From: Halichoerus grypus
Taxonomy: Eukaryota; Chordata; Mammalia; Carnivora; Phocidae
Assembly (NCBI RefSeq): GCF_964656455.1
Contig: NC_135714.1
Coordinates: 62,459,850 to 62,523,849 of the forward strand
DNA: 64,000 nucleotides
Reading direction: 5' to 3'
Position numbers and translations under genes: made by a program. Every line of letters starts with the position of its first letter. Positions within the stretch are counted from its first letter, which is position 1. Shown here in pieces: positions 13,082 to 24,960 of the stretch. The notes under the pieces were generated by a model. The model made no database searches. It saw only the letters and a program-made list of their open reading frames with translations, and had not been told where the DNA came from.

Positions 13082-13418
13082 CAGTTCACCCTAGAACAAA
13101 ACAGGTTTGAACTGTTTGGGTCCATTTATATGTAGATTTTTTAAGATAAATACAGTACAATATGGTAAATGTATTTTCTCTTCCTTATGATTTTAACATT
13201 TTCTTTTCTCTAGCTTACTTTATTGTAAAAATACAGTATATAATAATATCTATAACCATCAGAATATTTGTTAACTGATTATTTAGGTTATCAGTAAGGC
13301 TTCCAGTCAATAGTAGGCTATTAGTAGTTAAGTTTTTGGGGAGCCAAACCTTATACTTGGATTTTTGACTGTGCAAGGGGTCAGCACCCCTAACCCTTGG
13401 TTTTGCAAGGGTCAGCTG
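13082..13418. mobile_element. Tigger/pogo-like non-autonomous DNA transposon
   Basis: The ends are imperfect inverted repeats (CAGTTCACCCTAGAACAAAA at the left; the right end reversed reads CAGCTGACCCTTGCAAAACC), flanked by TA dinucleotides at 13080-13081 and 13419-13420 as expected for a Tc1/mariner-superfamily insertion. Interior shows GGTAAATGTATTTTCTCTTC. It carries no transposase. Confidence 0.85.
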
Positions 13419-16400
13419 TATATGAAAAGTGCAAGTTTCTTGTTTATTTATTCAAGCCTGGGATATTATGTAGTCCCTAAAATGATGTTTACAATGACAT
13501 GTGGAAATGCTGATGGTATTGAGTAAAAAAAAGATATTATATGACATTTAATATAATCTCATCTATGTATAAAGCTCTGTATCATAAGAGTATATAGAAA
13601 AAAACTAAGAGAAAAATGTCAATGTCAGTAGTTCTTTACTCTGAAAGGGCTACTTCGGGTGGTTTTTATGTTTATTTATATTTGTAAAAATGTTTTTCAT
13701 ATTTTTTTCCATGGCTCACCTTGTATTCAGAAAAACAAAACCTTAAGATTCTTGTTAGAGTCACACTCAGCCCCTCCTCTGGGCAGGAGATCTCAGGGGC
13801 CCCCGGGCTTAAACCTGAAGCTTACTTACAGGTGCTCCTCAGTGGGACTGGCCACTTGTAACCTGTCACCCCTGAGTTCTGTAGTCTGCTCTCAAGAACC
13901 GTACTTTACTGATTGTAAGTCAGAACACAGGTATTAATCCTTAAGCCCTTTTTGCTCTGATTTCTGGCTTCTTTCCCCTCACATCATTACTCATTTTGAG
14001 CTCTCCCAAAGAATTCTCTTCTATAAAGAGATTTTGACTTCAAACTCACAAGACAGAGGTGTTTCCTAGGTTTTAGGAATTTATTTTCCTTTTCTGGTTG
14101 GTTGAAGAAAAGTCAGTCAACCTTCAGATTGTCTTGAGAGCAGGATTTCAGAGCATATTTAAGTAGTCTTCTTAAGGGGCTTGTAAATGAGAGTTGGGAA
14201 GGGAGGTTTGCGTGAATGCATTAACATGGGATCCCTTAGCTTGTTGCTTTGGAATGAATCTATTCATAGGACTGGGTGTTTAGTATGACTTTTTAAGACA
14301 TGGATGAATGAGTAAGGAATGAATACAGGTCATGAACAAAAGAGGGAGCCCAACTTCCAGAGTCGGGTAGTTACAGTCTCGTGCGTAAGGTAAAACTTTA
14401 AACTTCCTTGCATTACTGTGATGCTTTGGGCAACCTGCAGGTGATTGTTTTATATTTTCAGGTGTCATTTATTGATTTCTCCTTGCTTCCGGGTACTCCA
14501 TCAGGCAATGTGATATGTCTGGCAATTGATGTGATGCCTTCTTAAGGCTTCACATGGAGCCATGAAGAAAGGCAGAGGCCTCAAGTGGTTTTGGGTCTCT
14601 GAGACTCTTGAGCCCTTTCCACTGGCTTCTAGTAGCTGTCTGTCAAAATACAATGCAAACAGCCCTGTCTAGTTTAGGACCTTCAGAGGATGAGACTTGA
14701 TTAGGAGGAAGGCAGAAAGTGAGGGTTGTGAGGAATGTCTACATTTATCAGGCAGTGGTGGCAGAGAACAAGGACCTGGCTGTGAACAGCACCAGGATAA
14801 AGCTTACTAAAGGAGGACAGGGGCTCAAGGAGGAGGGCAGCCAGGAGTGTCATGCGTTGTAGAGCTCTCCCATAGGTTCGGTTTAGAGGAAGCCATTAGA
14901 TTTGGAAATAAGAGGTGGTCAGAGACCTTTTCAAGGCAATACCACAGCAGACTCGTGGAGGTTGAAGGCAGATCCCAGCAAGCTGAAGCGTTCGGGAGGC
15001 AGGGAAGTTGGGTGGTGAAGGGAAGGCGAGAGATGGCGGCGTGGTTGTAGAGAAGAGCTTTGGAGGCATTGGTAATGCAGAGTGTGTTCAGAGGTTGAGG
15101 TCAAGGAGAGTGAAGAGAGATGGGGTAAAAGATGCAATAATGCTGAAATAGCGTTCTAATAGTGTTGAAAATTGGATCAAGAATGTGGGCGGAGGAATTA
15201 GCCATTTCATACCGGGAGAGAAGAAATGAAATAAAAATGGGTAAAGAAAGATGTTTTGAGTCTGACAGGAAGCCTGTGCCTGAGGGGCTGAATGAAGTAG
15301 AAGATAGAATAACCTGGGAGGAGGCGGAGGGTGAGGGTGGGGCCTGGAGACGAGGAGTGAGGGTTTGCAAGCAGCTGCCGTGAGAGTGGGAAGGAGCATC
15401 CGTAGCCTAGCTCCAGCTTCCTTTAGTAGTAAGTAATGCACATTACACTCACTCATTTCAACGGCTTCTAGAGATCCCCAAGATCAGACAGATTCATAAA
15501 TATTTATTTATTGTACCCACAAAGTACTCCAGAGATCTTCTTACTTTCTCTTCAAAGCATCCCCTTGGTGATTATTCTTCTTCATTCCTCTAATTGCACA
15601 TAGATGCAACTAGTTTTTAGACCACTGAACACCTGCGGATCTTGTCGATGCATGTCTGAGCCCAGAACTCTGTAAGCGCTGGCTTGAAAGAGGAAGAGGC
15701 TGTGACTTTTCAAATAATGGAGCCTTGAATCAGTAATGTTTCTCAGGTTTCCAACCCTAGAAGGTACCCACTCATTCAGGTAATCATAAAACACAGTGAC
15801 TTCCATTTGCTCCAGCAACTTTCAAAGCTTTTTGAATCTCCCCTTTAGCTCCTGGCACTTGAGGAGGGCACAGGAAAAAGAGAACGTTGTGTGGAAACCT
15901 TATACTAAGTCGGGGGAAGTAGCCTCCCTATCCTCTTTCCCTCAATACAGTCATCGTTTTCCTTTATAATTCACTGAAGGTCTATAATGAGGATTAATTT
16001 GGCTCTTAGGAAATCAAGAATTCCTCCTAATAAGGGCAAAAGGCTGCCCGTAATTTGAAACTCCCACAGTTCAGAGAAGGGGCAGGGGCTGTTCATTTGC
16101 GTGCTCACAAGAAGAGTTGGCATCCTGGGGAGGACACTTTTGGCTCGACCTCTGGAGTGGTTGTGCAGGTCCTCAAACGGCTTCTCGTGGGGGGTGAGTG
16201 GGTGCAGGTGTGTGACTGAGGCCCGCTTCTGAGGGAACACGTCTCAGGTGGTCAGCAATTAAGAAAGTATCACTGAGGGTCTAGAGAAAAAGACCTGTTT
16301 TAACAGATTTCAGCGGACAGGCCGTCTGTTTCATTGACCAGGATTTTTTAATCTAAACATTGCTCGAGATCACAATCTCTATCTACAAGAGTCTGAGCCG

Positions 16401-17378
16401 AACAAGCCGTATCTGGTCCCTGAGTGGTGCATTAGCAAGTGCAGACAGTGCTTTGAATCCTAGAGGGAAAGACCTGTGCTTAGAGCTCTGACTTTTCATT
16501 TCCTAGGCCTTTACACTCCTTTTTTATTTTGGTGGGTAAATCACGATTTGTGGATTTTCTTCCACCTTTGCGATGGAGGATGGTAAACAGGACCTGAAGG
16601 GCAATTACCCCTTAAAATGAGGCAGAGGATGGGAGCTGAACGCAGTCGGGTTCTTGAATGAAAGGATGACTATTACATGGGCGAGAATGAGAGACCGTGC
16701 TGGCTGTACCAGATAATTAGTCATAGAGCTTTAATCACAACTCCTACAACAGAGTTTGTATTGTATTGTGAATTATGTATTGGGTCATGAAAATGACTTT
16801 TCAGCTCACAACTCTTCTTTGTAACTTACCTCTAATTGGAGACTAAAATTTTCCACCGACTCACCCCACTTATCTACTAACGCCAGTCCCTCCGTATCAA
16901 CACCTGAGACTGGTATGCTGCCTCTGAAAGGCCAAATTCCTGGGAAGGCAGCTTGCGGGGAGAGCACCGTGCCCCCCTCAGGAGCACTGTGCACGGGGGC
17001 ATGCTGGGCTAGAGTTCCCAGAACTCTTGGGGGAAATGTTGAAAGTACTGGCAGTACCGTTGCTGTTAGTCTGACAATTCTCTCTCTACTCCGAGCACGA
17101 CTCTATCACATGCCCTTCTAGTACTTGAAGGTCGTTCAGTTGAAAAGGGATGAAAACTTAATAGCTGTGCTGGGCCTGGCCATTTGCTAAAAGCCTCAAA
17201 CGCACCGTTTGTACAGGTCCCAAATGTCTCCTTTCCTGGGCTGTCCTGCCTTTGGGCTGTTCTCCCGCTGTTTGCACTGCAGCGGGGGTCATTACGATCC
17301 CTTCTGCCCTTTGGTGTAGTGATGAGACCCCGCGCTCACGCTGCCCGTGCCTTCTGTGTGCCCCCCCACCCTCTCCAG

Positions 17379-17531
17379 ACTGTCATCCCCTGTGCCAGCA
17401 CTGTGCCGCTGATCTCCACCACACCGGCAGCGTCTGCCTGAGCTGCCAGAATGCCCGGTACCTGCTGCTGGGGGACCACTGTGTGCCTGATTGCCCTTCT
17501 GGATACTACACGGAGAGAGGAGCTTGTAAAA
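17379..17531 (+). CDS. FRAS1: FRAS1 exon: furin-like repeat (inferred FU9)
   Basis: This 153 bp exon encodes one complete cysteine-rich furin-like repeat of the extracellular part of FRAS1. It starts after a C-rich tract ending CTCTCCAG and stops before GTGAGT. Both flanking introns are phase 1: two bases complete a split codon, then TGT CAT CCC begins the repeat. Eight cysteines follow the spacing C-x3-C-x2-C-x10-C-x2-C-x11-C-x3-C-x10-C, which includes VCLSC, then the YLLL stretch, then PSGYY. It is the longest of the six repeats here because of ten residues between cysteines 3 and 4. It is the first exon visible; the preceding exon lies beyond the window start. The next exon is only 229 bp away. 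No catalytic role is expected; furin-like repeats are small disulfide-bonded modules. Confidence 0.94.
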
Positions 17532-17760
17532 GTGAGTAAGTGCCGGACACAGGAGCTGGCGTGAGCTGTTCTTGGGGCCAGTAGCGGGAGAGAACTGGAA
17601 CTTCCCCAGAGAGAGACAGGAGGCGGGAAGCACGCTGCGGGACAATAAACCAGCCTGGCTAACGCTCTCAATTGGGGCTTTTATTAACGCCTCTCGGGCT
17701 GCTGCTTGGAAAAGGAGCTTGGCTACATAGGTTCTCTTTGTGTCTCTTTTCCCTCTGCAG
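17532..17760 (+). other. FRAS1: Short 229 bp FRAS1 intron
   Basis: A phase 1 intron from GTGAGT to CTCTGCAG with no repeat in it. It is by far the shortest of the eleven complete introns; the others run from 910 to 9,388 bp. Its T/C-rich last 30 bases give a good acceptor. Confidence 0.92.
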
Positions 17761-17907
17761 AATGTCACTCCTCCTGCAGAACCTGCCAGGGCATGGGACC
17801 CTTCTCCTGCACCTCGTGTGATGCCGACCTCGTTCTGTCCCACCTTGGCACCTGCAGCACTGCCTGCTTCCCGGGGCACTATCTCGATGACAGCCGTGCT
17901 TGTCAGC
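17761..17907 (+). CDS. FRAS1: FRAS1 exon: furin-like repeat (inferred FU10)
   Basis: A 147 bp exon encoding the next furin-like repeat. The acceptor is TTTTCCCTCTGCAG and the donor is GTAGGT. The codon split with the previous exon reads A|AA (Lys), giving a CKKC join. Eight cysteines are spaced C-x3-C-x2-C-x7-C-x2-C-x11-C-x3-C-x11-C, with the motif SCTSC in the middle and FPGHY before the last cysteine. Phase 1 on both sides, so the exon can be skipped or duplicated without shifting the frame. An open frame on the opposite strand over this exon and the previous one is a compositional shadow and not a gene. Confidence 0.95.
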
Positions 17908-18689
17908 GTAGGTTTTTAAAAATGAACTTTCTCTCCTTTCCTGCTCTTCTGGAGTCATTGAAGGGAATATGAAGTTCTTGCTTCTATATTCTCACTCGAT
18001 AGCCTTTATTTTTATAAAAGAGAGTTAATCTACAAAGGCATATGGGTGCCGTTAGCAGACATCAGTCTAACTGGGAAGTGCTGGGCTCGGGGATCTCCTC
18101 TGCAAGTACCAGCTGTGTGATCTTAGGCCAGTCATTTAGCTTCTCCGTTCTCTGGTTATCTCATTTTAAAAATAAAAGTGTTGGCCTGTTTTGTCCTCAG
18201 CAATTCAATTCCAAGATCCTGAGCAGAGAGTGGAACTCGTTCTAGTAAACAATCAGTGACCTAAGCACTTGTCTGGATTTAATTTGTTTTCTGTATGTAT
18301 TTGTTGAATATTGACAATGTGCAAGGCTTGACATGCTACAAAGCGTTCGGTTTCTGTTCAGTCATTATTTTGTCTTGCATGAGAGTTACTTGTATAGATG
18401 TCTTATTTCTCAAATAAGTCAAAATGTGATTAATTACCTGTGTCAGGCACAAACAAAGAGGATAAATTAGGGAAAGGGCAAATCTGAGTAGAAAAGAAAT
18501 TTAGGAAATCCTTCACAGATGAAGGAACATTTTTGAGATACGCTGAGGTGGCTTACTTTATTTCAATCACTGAAGTGTCGTTTGCGAAAAAAACTTTGTT
18601 ATACTTTTTCCTTTCGAAATGATAGCTAACAAATAAATACAGTGCTGGTATTTAAAGTTTACGTCCTAGGAAGAACCATATTGAAGGAA

Positions 18690-18912
18690 TTATAGACTGG
18701 TGGTTAGGAAAGTGGGCTCTGGACTTGTCAAATCCTACCTGCCACTTACTAGCTTTTTGTGACCTTGAGCAAGTGAATTAACTGCTAGTCCTTGGTTTCT
18801 TTTTCTGTTAAAGGGGGATTATAATGGTATGGTACCTATACCTAATGTTCTTGCACTTAGTATGGACCCTCGCGGAGAATAAGCTTTCAGTATAGATTAG
18901 TTATTGTTGTTG
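18690..18912 (+). repeat. MIR, sense
   Basis: Contains GAAAGTGGGCTCTGGACTTG, TGCCACTTACTAGCTTTTTG and AAAGGGGGATTATAATGGTA. A weaker MIR-like stretch also lies at about 18070-18240 (AGCTGTGTGATCTTAGGCCA). Confidence 0.82.
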
Positions 18913-21879
18913 TCATCGTCATCCAGAATGAGATGCAAATCAAGCACTTTAAGATATGTATATTTTATAGATAGATATTACTGTTAGTTTATTGAGATGC
19001 TTACAAAGATTTGCATTTGAAATGAATTTATGTGGAACTCATCATTTTTTATCACCCATTGAGATACCAGAGATAAAAAACCCTTTTTGGACCCATAAAA
19101 AATTTCTTTGCTTTTATAACAAAAACTTCGCTTAGTATATATCAACTGTCTACCAGTATCTGTAGATTCTCTAACACAAGAGACATGAATGAAACACTTG
19201 CATGTTCTGTTCAAGAGCAAGAGAGTGTTGGTGGAGAAATAGTGACTTAGATTTATGAGGCTCTTCACAGCAGTGGAATCACAGAAATAAAAGTTCAAAA
19301 GAAAAAATAGAATCTTTTGTATGGCATATAGATGACAAAAAAATGTTGCATTGAAATATTTCTTTCTGAGAAGCCTTTGCCATAGTGCAAGGTGATCTCC
19401 GCACAAATGCATTTGTTATGCTACCATGAAAACAGGATTTCATAGACTATTTCAGTTAAATGAAGAATCAGTTAAATTAAGAATCTCCTAGCTTTAGTCC
19501 TTTGCTAAAGCTTAAGTTTCATTCTTTCGAAGATTGAATAAAGCATGCCCTTAAGTTGGGTTATTGATGTAAAAAAAAATCAACAATATTCCTTTCTAAT
19601 GCTCATCATTATAAACAATTATAGGCCTCACAATTTTAGAAATGGTTCAGTAAAGCACTTTCAAGGAAATATAACCAGTATTAAGGGGAGGCATTAATAA
19701 CCTTACTATAGAAGAAAGTAAGACCTGGAGAACTGTCTGGATTCTGGCTACAGAAACCTTTAGAAGTTACATACTGAGCTCTAAAATTCAAGGATAATCA
19801 GTTGAGGCAAGCATTTTAAAAAAGAGATGATAAATGAGGTTCCCAGTGCTTAAAACCATGGTGCTTTAGAGGCAAGGAGGAGAACTCCAGGGTGGCCAGA
19901 GATGACCTTGTACCCGATTCAGAGATTCTTTCTCCTTCCCCTCAGACTTCTACAGATGAGGAAGGAAGCCAGGTCCATTGGAGGGGGTGGTAGCTGTTTA
20001 GTTGTTTGACGGTTCTTTCTCATGGGCCCTAGAACTCCCCTCTGGAGTGATACAGAGTAAGTCTCCTTCCTCATTCACTTGATTGCCTTCCAAAGTTTGA
20101 AATTAACTGTCATTTCCTACTTGCACTTTGCTGCTCCAGGCAAAACTGGAGCCAATGGAGTATTTGAGCAGAAATGGATGACCCTGTCTCCGAGCTGCGG
20201 TAGAAAACAGGCCTATTTCAGAGGGAAGGTGGATTTCCTAAGCTGTTGGGTCCTTTCCTCCTTCATCTCTGCTTCCCTCGTTGGTTTCTGGTCCACTTAC
20301 GACTATCTTCACTGTCCTCTTGGTAGTTTCTGGGGTCCGGGACCTTGGAGAACTGCACCTGGGACTCTAGATGTGATCATAGCAACATGACTAATACCGT
20401 GTGTGGTCTGAATATTCTAAGATGGAGAAAATGCTCCTTACCCACATGCCTTTGGAGATGGAAGCTGAGAACCCAAGGGGCTTTGGTATGTGTAGACCTG
20501 CTCTGACGAAGACAAGGTCATTTGTGGATTGCTTGGTGAGAGATGAGGAGTTCAATGAATGAGGAAGAAGGGTTCAGGTAGACATGGAGGGAGCTCCCTG
20601 CTCTCAGTGTGACACTGCTGCATCCCTCCAAATCTCCACGTAGTCTTCTAACCTTTCACAGTGCTCGGCATGAATCTGTTTGTTTTGGAAGCCAGTAGAG
20701 GGGCTGAGTTATACTTTGAGGTACCGAGGGGGAATGAAAGACTGCATGGAAGGACTCAAGAATAAGAAGGTACACAGATGCTTGAGGAACTAAACTACAA
20801 GAAGCTCTCCGCTATCCAGACGGGGCATCATCCTGTCACTCTAAGCTGAGGGACTGGCCTTTGGGCTTCATTTTGTAGCTGTTTGTCAAGTAGGGGGCTC
20901 CAGCTGACATTTAGGTTATATGAAGGCTCTTCAGTTTAAGATTGTGTTAGTTTCTTTAGTAACCATATCACACCTCTAGTAAGCTTTTAATCAACTAAAG
21001 TTCTTAGATCATTTTTTATAGGAACTACTGTCTGAACAGGTCTCCGGTATCCTTTATTTGTGTAATGGGTTATGGAAAATAAATGCAGGACTTACAGTTT
21101 TGCTTATTTCATCAGATTACTTTTAGTTTATTGTTTCAACTAGCTAAAATTGAGTTTGAGTTGTTCTTTCAGCTGGTGAGATTAGACTGTGTGTATCCTA
21201 TTAGGTTATGTGGCATATTTAAATATCATTAGCATGATTTCTTTGTTGTAATTAAAGCTATTAATAAAAATGTTGATCAAGTAAAAAGTGAAGACTTCAT
21301 CATAATCTACTAAGGACATTTCTTTTACTAATTACAAAGGTTTACTGATAACTTTTTGAGGATGCATTTCAACCATTTTCAAATCCACCTACAACTCCTA
21401 GACCCCACTTCATTTTTGTATTCACAGGTTTATCTTTGAGATTTTTGTCAAGTCCTTTGCCAAAATTAAGATACACCATGTGTAAAAATTCTAGCCAAAA
21501 AAAAGATGGAACTTTAATTTCATTGAAGTTTCCAAAAATTAAAATATTCTTTTCTAATTATTCTCAAACCATCTGTTTGAAAATCCAGTCTAGAGTTTTT
21601 CTAGGATCTTTAATTACCAATCTACATATTCTAATGAATATTTTATATCAATGACATTTCTTGTAGGTGAAACAAGAGGACTTCCTTTTTATTTTTACCA
21701 GGAGGTAATTTTCCTGCACTGTGCCACACACTTTGATATCCTCTAGATCTAAAACTCTAAAAATCTAGCTCATTCTCTGGATTTTTCCTCTGATGTGTAC
21801 TTAGAGAAAATTTCAGAATGAGGCAGAGATGTGTTTGAGTATGTATAATTACAATATCTGGTTTCTTTCATTTATGTGC

Positions 21880-22720
21880 AAGTGTTTATTGAACACCCAT
21901 AACATGAAATATAACTAGTTAGGTGCTGAACACTATTTCAAGGAACAGAACAAACCTGGTCTTTGCTTTCATGAAGCTTATAGCTTAAAGGATACAGAGG
22001 TTAAATAAACATTGTAATGAAAATTATTATATATGGCATGAATGAAATGTCTGGGGTGCTATAAGAGCAGTGACAGGGAGACTTGTTCTAGACTGGAGAT
22101 TGAAGAAGTCACTGAAGAATGAGTAAGAGTCAAAGACAAGAAACTTGGAGATTATATTGAGAGGATTCAAATATGTGTATTAAGATTTCTGGGTGGAAAG
22201 AATGGAGGGAATGATGGAGGAGTGTTATTTGCAGAAATGATGGCTGGAAATTTTCTGGGGTTGAAGAAAGATATGAGTTTATAGATGAAAGTGTCCTCAG
22301 AAACCTGAGCAGTATAAATTTTAAAAATCAGTCTTGTGGATACAAGGAAAATAGAATGCAAGGGGGTCAAACTTGGTAAGGGGAAACCAATTAGGAGGCT
22401 ATGACAGTAGTCCAATAGGAAATGATGAGGGCTTGGATGTATTGGCATGTGAGAATATGGAGAGAAGCAAAAAATTCTGGGAATTATGTAAGAAAATTTG
22501 AATAAATAGGTTCCAATGAGTGATTGGATTAGGAATGAGAGATAGGGGCCTATCAAGATAGCCTCCAAGGTTTCTAGCATGGACAACTGAGGAGATGGAG
22601 AAATGCCAGTTGTTAAGTTAGGGAAGATGGAAGCATCTGGAATCCATGGACCAGATTTGGGGATCATCCTTGAATGCCTGAATTAAGTGGCTGTTGAGAA
22701 TTACAACTGGGCGAATCAGT
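21880..22720 (-). repeat. L2-like, antisense
   Basis: GTTTATTGAACACCCATAAC, GCTTTCATGAAGCTTATAGC and later GGTCAAACTTGGTAAGGGGA fit an antisense L2 of about 800 bp. Boundaries approximate. Confidence 0.5.
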
Positions 22721-23212
22721 AAGCCAGGCCTCCTTAAAGTCCTTTGTGGCTTAAAATACGGGATTTCCTGAGCTTCACAATAAAGTTGATGCCTAATTTT
22801 AATCTTGGCATCGCTCAAAAATCTGAATCCACATCATGAACAATTGGGCGCTTGATTCCTTGAGAAATCTTCCTTCCTTGAGAAGTAAGGTTCAAATACA
22901 TCTCTGGACTATTATTCCAGAGATCTTGGAGTAAGTATAAATTCTGTTGCTGAATCACAGGGCAACTTGGATGTGGGATTTCCATTCTTGGGTTTATAAT
23001 TTATCTTTTCTGGAAAATAATATGATCCTTTTATTTTAGAAAATAAGAGTAACATTTTCTGTTTCTGTTGATCACAGGGGAGGGTTATGAGCCATAATTA
23101 AAGCGCAGGTTGGAGCAGAGCTTTGCTCCTTTGTAGCATCTGTCTAGGTTTGATCAGCTTCAGTATTTGCAGCTGTAATTATCTGGTCATTTTTCTCTTC
23201 CTATCTGCTCAG

Positions 23213-23359
23213 CATGTGAAGCGCATTGTGGAAGCTGTGATTCACAGGCCAGCTGTACCTCCTGCCGAGATCCAAACAAGGTCCTGCTCTTTGGGGAATG
23301 TCAGTATGAGGGCTGTGCCCCACAGTACTATCTTGACTTCTCCACCAAGATATGCAAAG
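23213..23359 (+). CDS. FRAS1: FRAS1 exon: furin-like repeat (inferred FU11)
   Basis: A 147 bp exon encoding a furin-like repeat. The acceptor follows a long pyrimidine run (TTTTTCTCTTCCTATCTGCT then CAG) and the donor is GTAAAG. The split codon with the previous exon is C|CA (Pro). Eight cysteines are spaced C-x3-C-x2-C-x5-C-x2-C-x11-C-x4-C-x12-C; the x4 between cysteines 6 and 7 is one longer than in its five neighbours. Recognisable stretches are CEAHCGSC, CTSCRDPNK and APQYYLDF. Phase 1 on both sides. A Can-SINE in antisense orientation lies about 330 bp downstream of the donor. Confidence 0.95.
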
Positions 23360-23690
23360 GTAAAGCTCTTCCAGAACTGTGCAATGATTCTTTTCCTCAG
23401 TGATCTCCCTTTACTGTAGGTGTCTAATCCCCCATGTTGGGAAAATACCGTCATATGTTTAGATGATAGCAAGAAGGCATCATGTATTATGAATGCATGT
23501 ATGTAATTTCTTTCTTAAGGAAATTTTTTGAGCACCTACTATGTGCCAGATGTTGTGCAAGGTTTTAGTAACTAGACCAGAGGTGGCAAACCGGATGTAT
23601 TTGGTCCAAGACATGGAGGGTTGTTGTTGTTTTTTTTTTTTGGCCCACCTAATGTTCTAGTGTTTTAAAATTTTTAATTAATGCATTTTA

Positions 23691-23881
23691 TTTTTTTTAA
23701 AGATTTTATTTATTTATTTGAGAGAGAGAATGAGAGAGAGAGCACAAGAGGGGGGAGGGTCAGAGGGAGAAGCAGACTCCCTGCTAAGCAGGGAGCCTGA
23801 TGTGGGACTCGATCCCGGGACTCCAGGATCATTACCTGAGCCGAAGGCAGTTGCTTAACCAACTGAGCCACCCAGGCGCCC
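23691..23881 (-). mobile_element. Can-SINE, antisense
   Basis: Typical antisense Can-SINE ending GAGCCACCCAGGCGCCC, flanked by a perfect 16 bp target-site duplication TAATTAATGCATTTTA at 23675-23690 and 23882-23897. It sits about 330 bp downstream of the furin exon ending at 23359. Confidence 0.94.
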
Positions 23882-23920
23882 TAATTAATGCATTTTAAAA
23901 TGTAGAAGACTTCACATACA

Positions 23921-23982
23921 AAAATTGAGATTTTTCTGTTTCTTTTGAAAAAAAATTGAGATTTTCTGTTTCTTTTGAAAAA
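23921..23982. repeat. 31 bp tandem duplication
   Basis: AAAATTGAGATTTT(T)CTGTTTCTTTTGAAA occurs twice in tandem, differing by one T. It starts about 25 bp after the target-site duplication of the antisense SINE at 23691-23881. Confidence 0.9.
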
Positions 23983-24184
23983 GTCAGATGATCTGGGAAT
24001 ACTGGATATGCATTTCCATAATGCGACAGTCAGTTGGAGATGAGTAGCTGTTGTCCCTTTTGTGTCTTCAGATCACTACAGTCCCTGCCATTCCCTCGTC
24101 TATCACACCAGGCCTATTTCAGAGATTTACATTACCTTCCTTTACAACTCTATATTGCTAGACGCTAACCTTAATGAAGACAGG

Positions 24185-24385
24185 GTTCGGGGTGCTTGGA
24201 TGGCTTGGTTAAGCATCTGCATTCGGCTCAGGTCATGATCTCAGGGTCCTGGGATCGAGTCCTGCATTAGGCTCCCTGCTCAGCAGGGAGCCTGATTCTC
24301 CCTCTGCCCCCCCCACCCCCCGCCACTTGTGCCCCCTCTCTCTCTCTCCCTCAAATGAATAAATAAAATCTTTAAAAAAAAAAAA
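24185..24385 (+). mobile_element. Can-SINE, sense, diverged head
   Basis: The head GGGGTGCTTGGATGGCTTGG departs from the usual CCTGGGTGGCTCAG, followed by a normal body and an AAATAAATAAAATCTTT tail with an A-run. An 8 bp duplication AAGACAGG lies at 24177-24184 and 24386-24393. Confidence 0.88.
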
Positions 24386-24531
24386 AAGACAGGAGTTGTA
24401 TCTGATTTGTTCATCTCTGTTTAACAGACTTAAATGAGTAAAGACACAGTCCCTGCGCTCCAGGAGTTTGTAAGGAAGCAATATCAGAAACCTAGTACCT
24501 TGTTCTCTAGTGGTTAGAATTCTTGGGGCTT

Positions 24532-24960
24532 GGGGTGGGAGGGATGGGGTGACTGGGTGATGGACACTGGGGAGGGTATGTGTTCTGGTAAGCGCTGTGA
24601 ATTGTGCAAGACTGTTGAATCTCAGATCTGTACCTCTGAAACAAATAATGCAATATATGTTAAGAAAGAAAAAAAGAAGAAGAAGAATGTAGCAGGAGGG
24701 GAAGAATGAGGGGGGGAAATCGGAGGGGGAGAAGAACCATGAGAGACAATGGACTCTGAAAAACAAACTGAGGGTTCTAGAGGGGAGGGGGTTGGGAGGA
24801 TGGGTTAGCCTGGTGATGGGTATTGAGGAGGGCACGTTCTGCATGGAGCACTGGGTGTTATGCACAAACAATGAATCATGGAATACTATATCTAAAACTA
24901 ATGATGTAATGTATGGGGATTAACATAACAATAAAAAAATTTAAAAAAATTTAAAAAAAA
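24532..24960 (+). mobile_element. Carnivore L1 3' end, sense, 5'-truncated
   Basis: About 430 bp of L1 3' UTR in sense orientation, with GGTGATGGGTATTGAGGAGG, TGGAGCACTGGGTGTTATGC and an A-rich 3' end. A perfect 16 bp duplication AGAATTCTTGGGGCTT lies at 24516-24531 and 24961-24976. Confidence 0.92.

Larger units (their letters stand above)
1..17378 (+). other. FRAS1: FRAS1 intron (partial), upstream
   Basis: This stretch has no supported exon. It contains L2 and MIR remnants (about 1370-1960, 4675-5330, 7055-7290, 7350-8210, 10866-11600, 12330-12558), two short antisense L1 3' ends (4752-5154, 6748-6860), Can-SINEs at 10951-11150 and 12560-12971 (the latter with a second SINE inside), and a Tigger-like element at 13082-13418. 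A purine-rich tract covers roughly 14640-15400. A GC-richer patch at 4196-4440 is not explained by any repeat I recognise. The other parts, including 8250-9700, 13420-14640 and 15450-17378, look like ordinary unique intron. Confidence 0.85.
17908..23212 (+). other. FRAS1: FRAS1 intron, 5,305 bp
   Basis: A phase 1 intron. It holds MIR-like fragments near 18070-18240 and 18690-18912 and an antisense L2-like stretch at about 21880-22720. The segments 18960-19850 and 20950-21800 are AT-rich and show nothing I recognise. About 19860-20900 is of more balanced composition, also without a recognised feature. No young SINE or L1 was found in this intron. Confidence 0.8.

Noticed and set aside
17292..17879. 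A 195-codon open frame on the minus strand
   Set aside because: It lies opposite the first two furin exons and their short intron; GC-rich cysteine codons leave few stops in reverse. The plus-strand exons explain the sequence.
24233..24871. A 212-codon minus-strand open frame
   Set aside because: It runs through the antisense strands of a Can-SINE and an L1 3' UTR.
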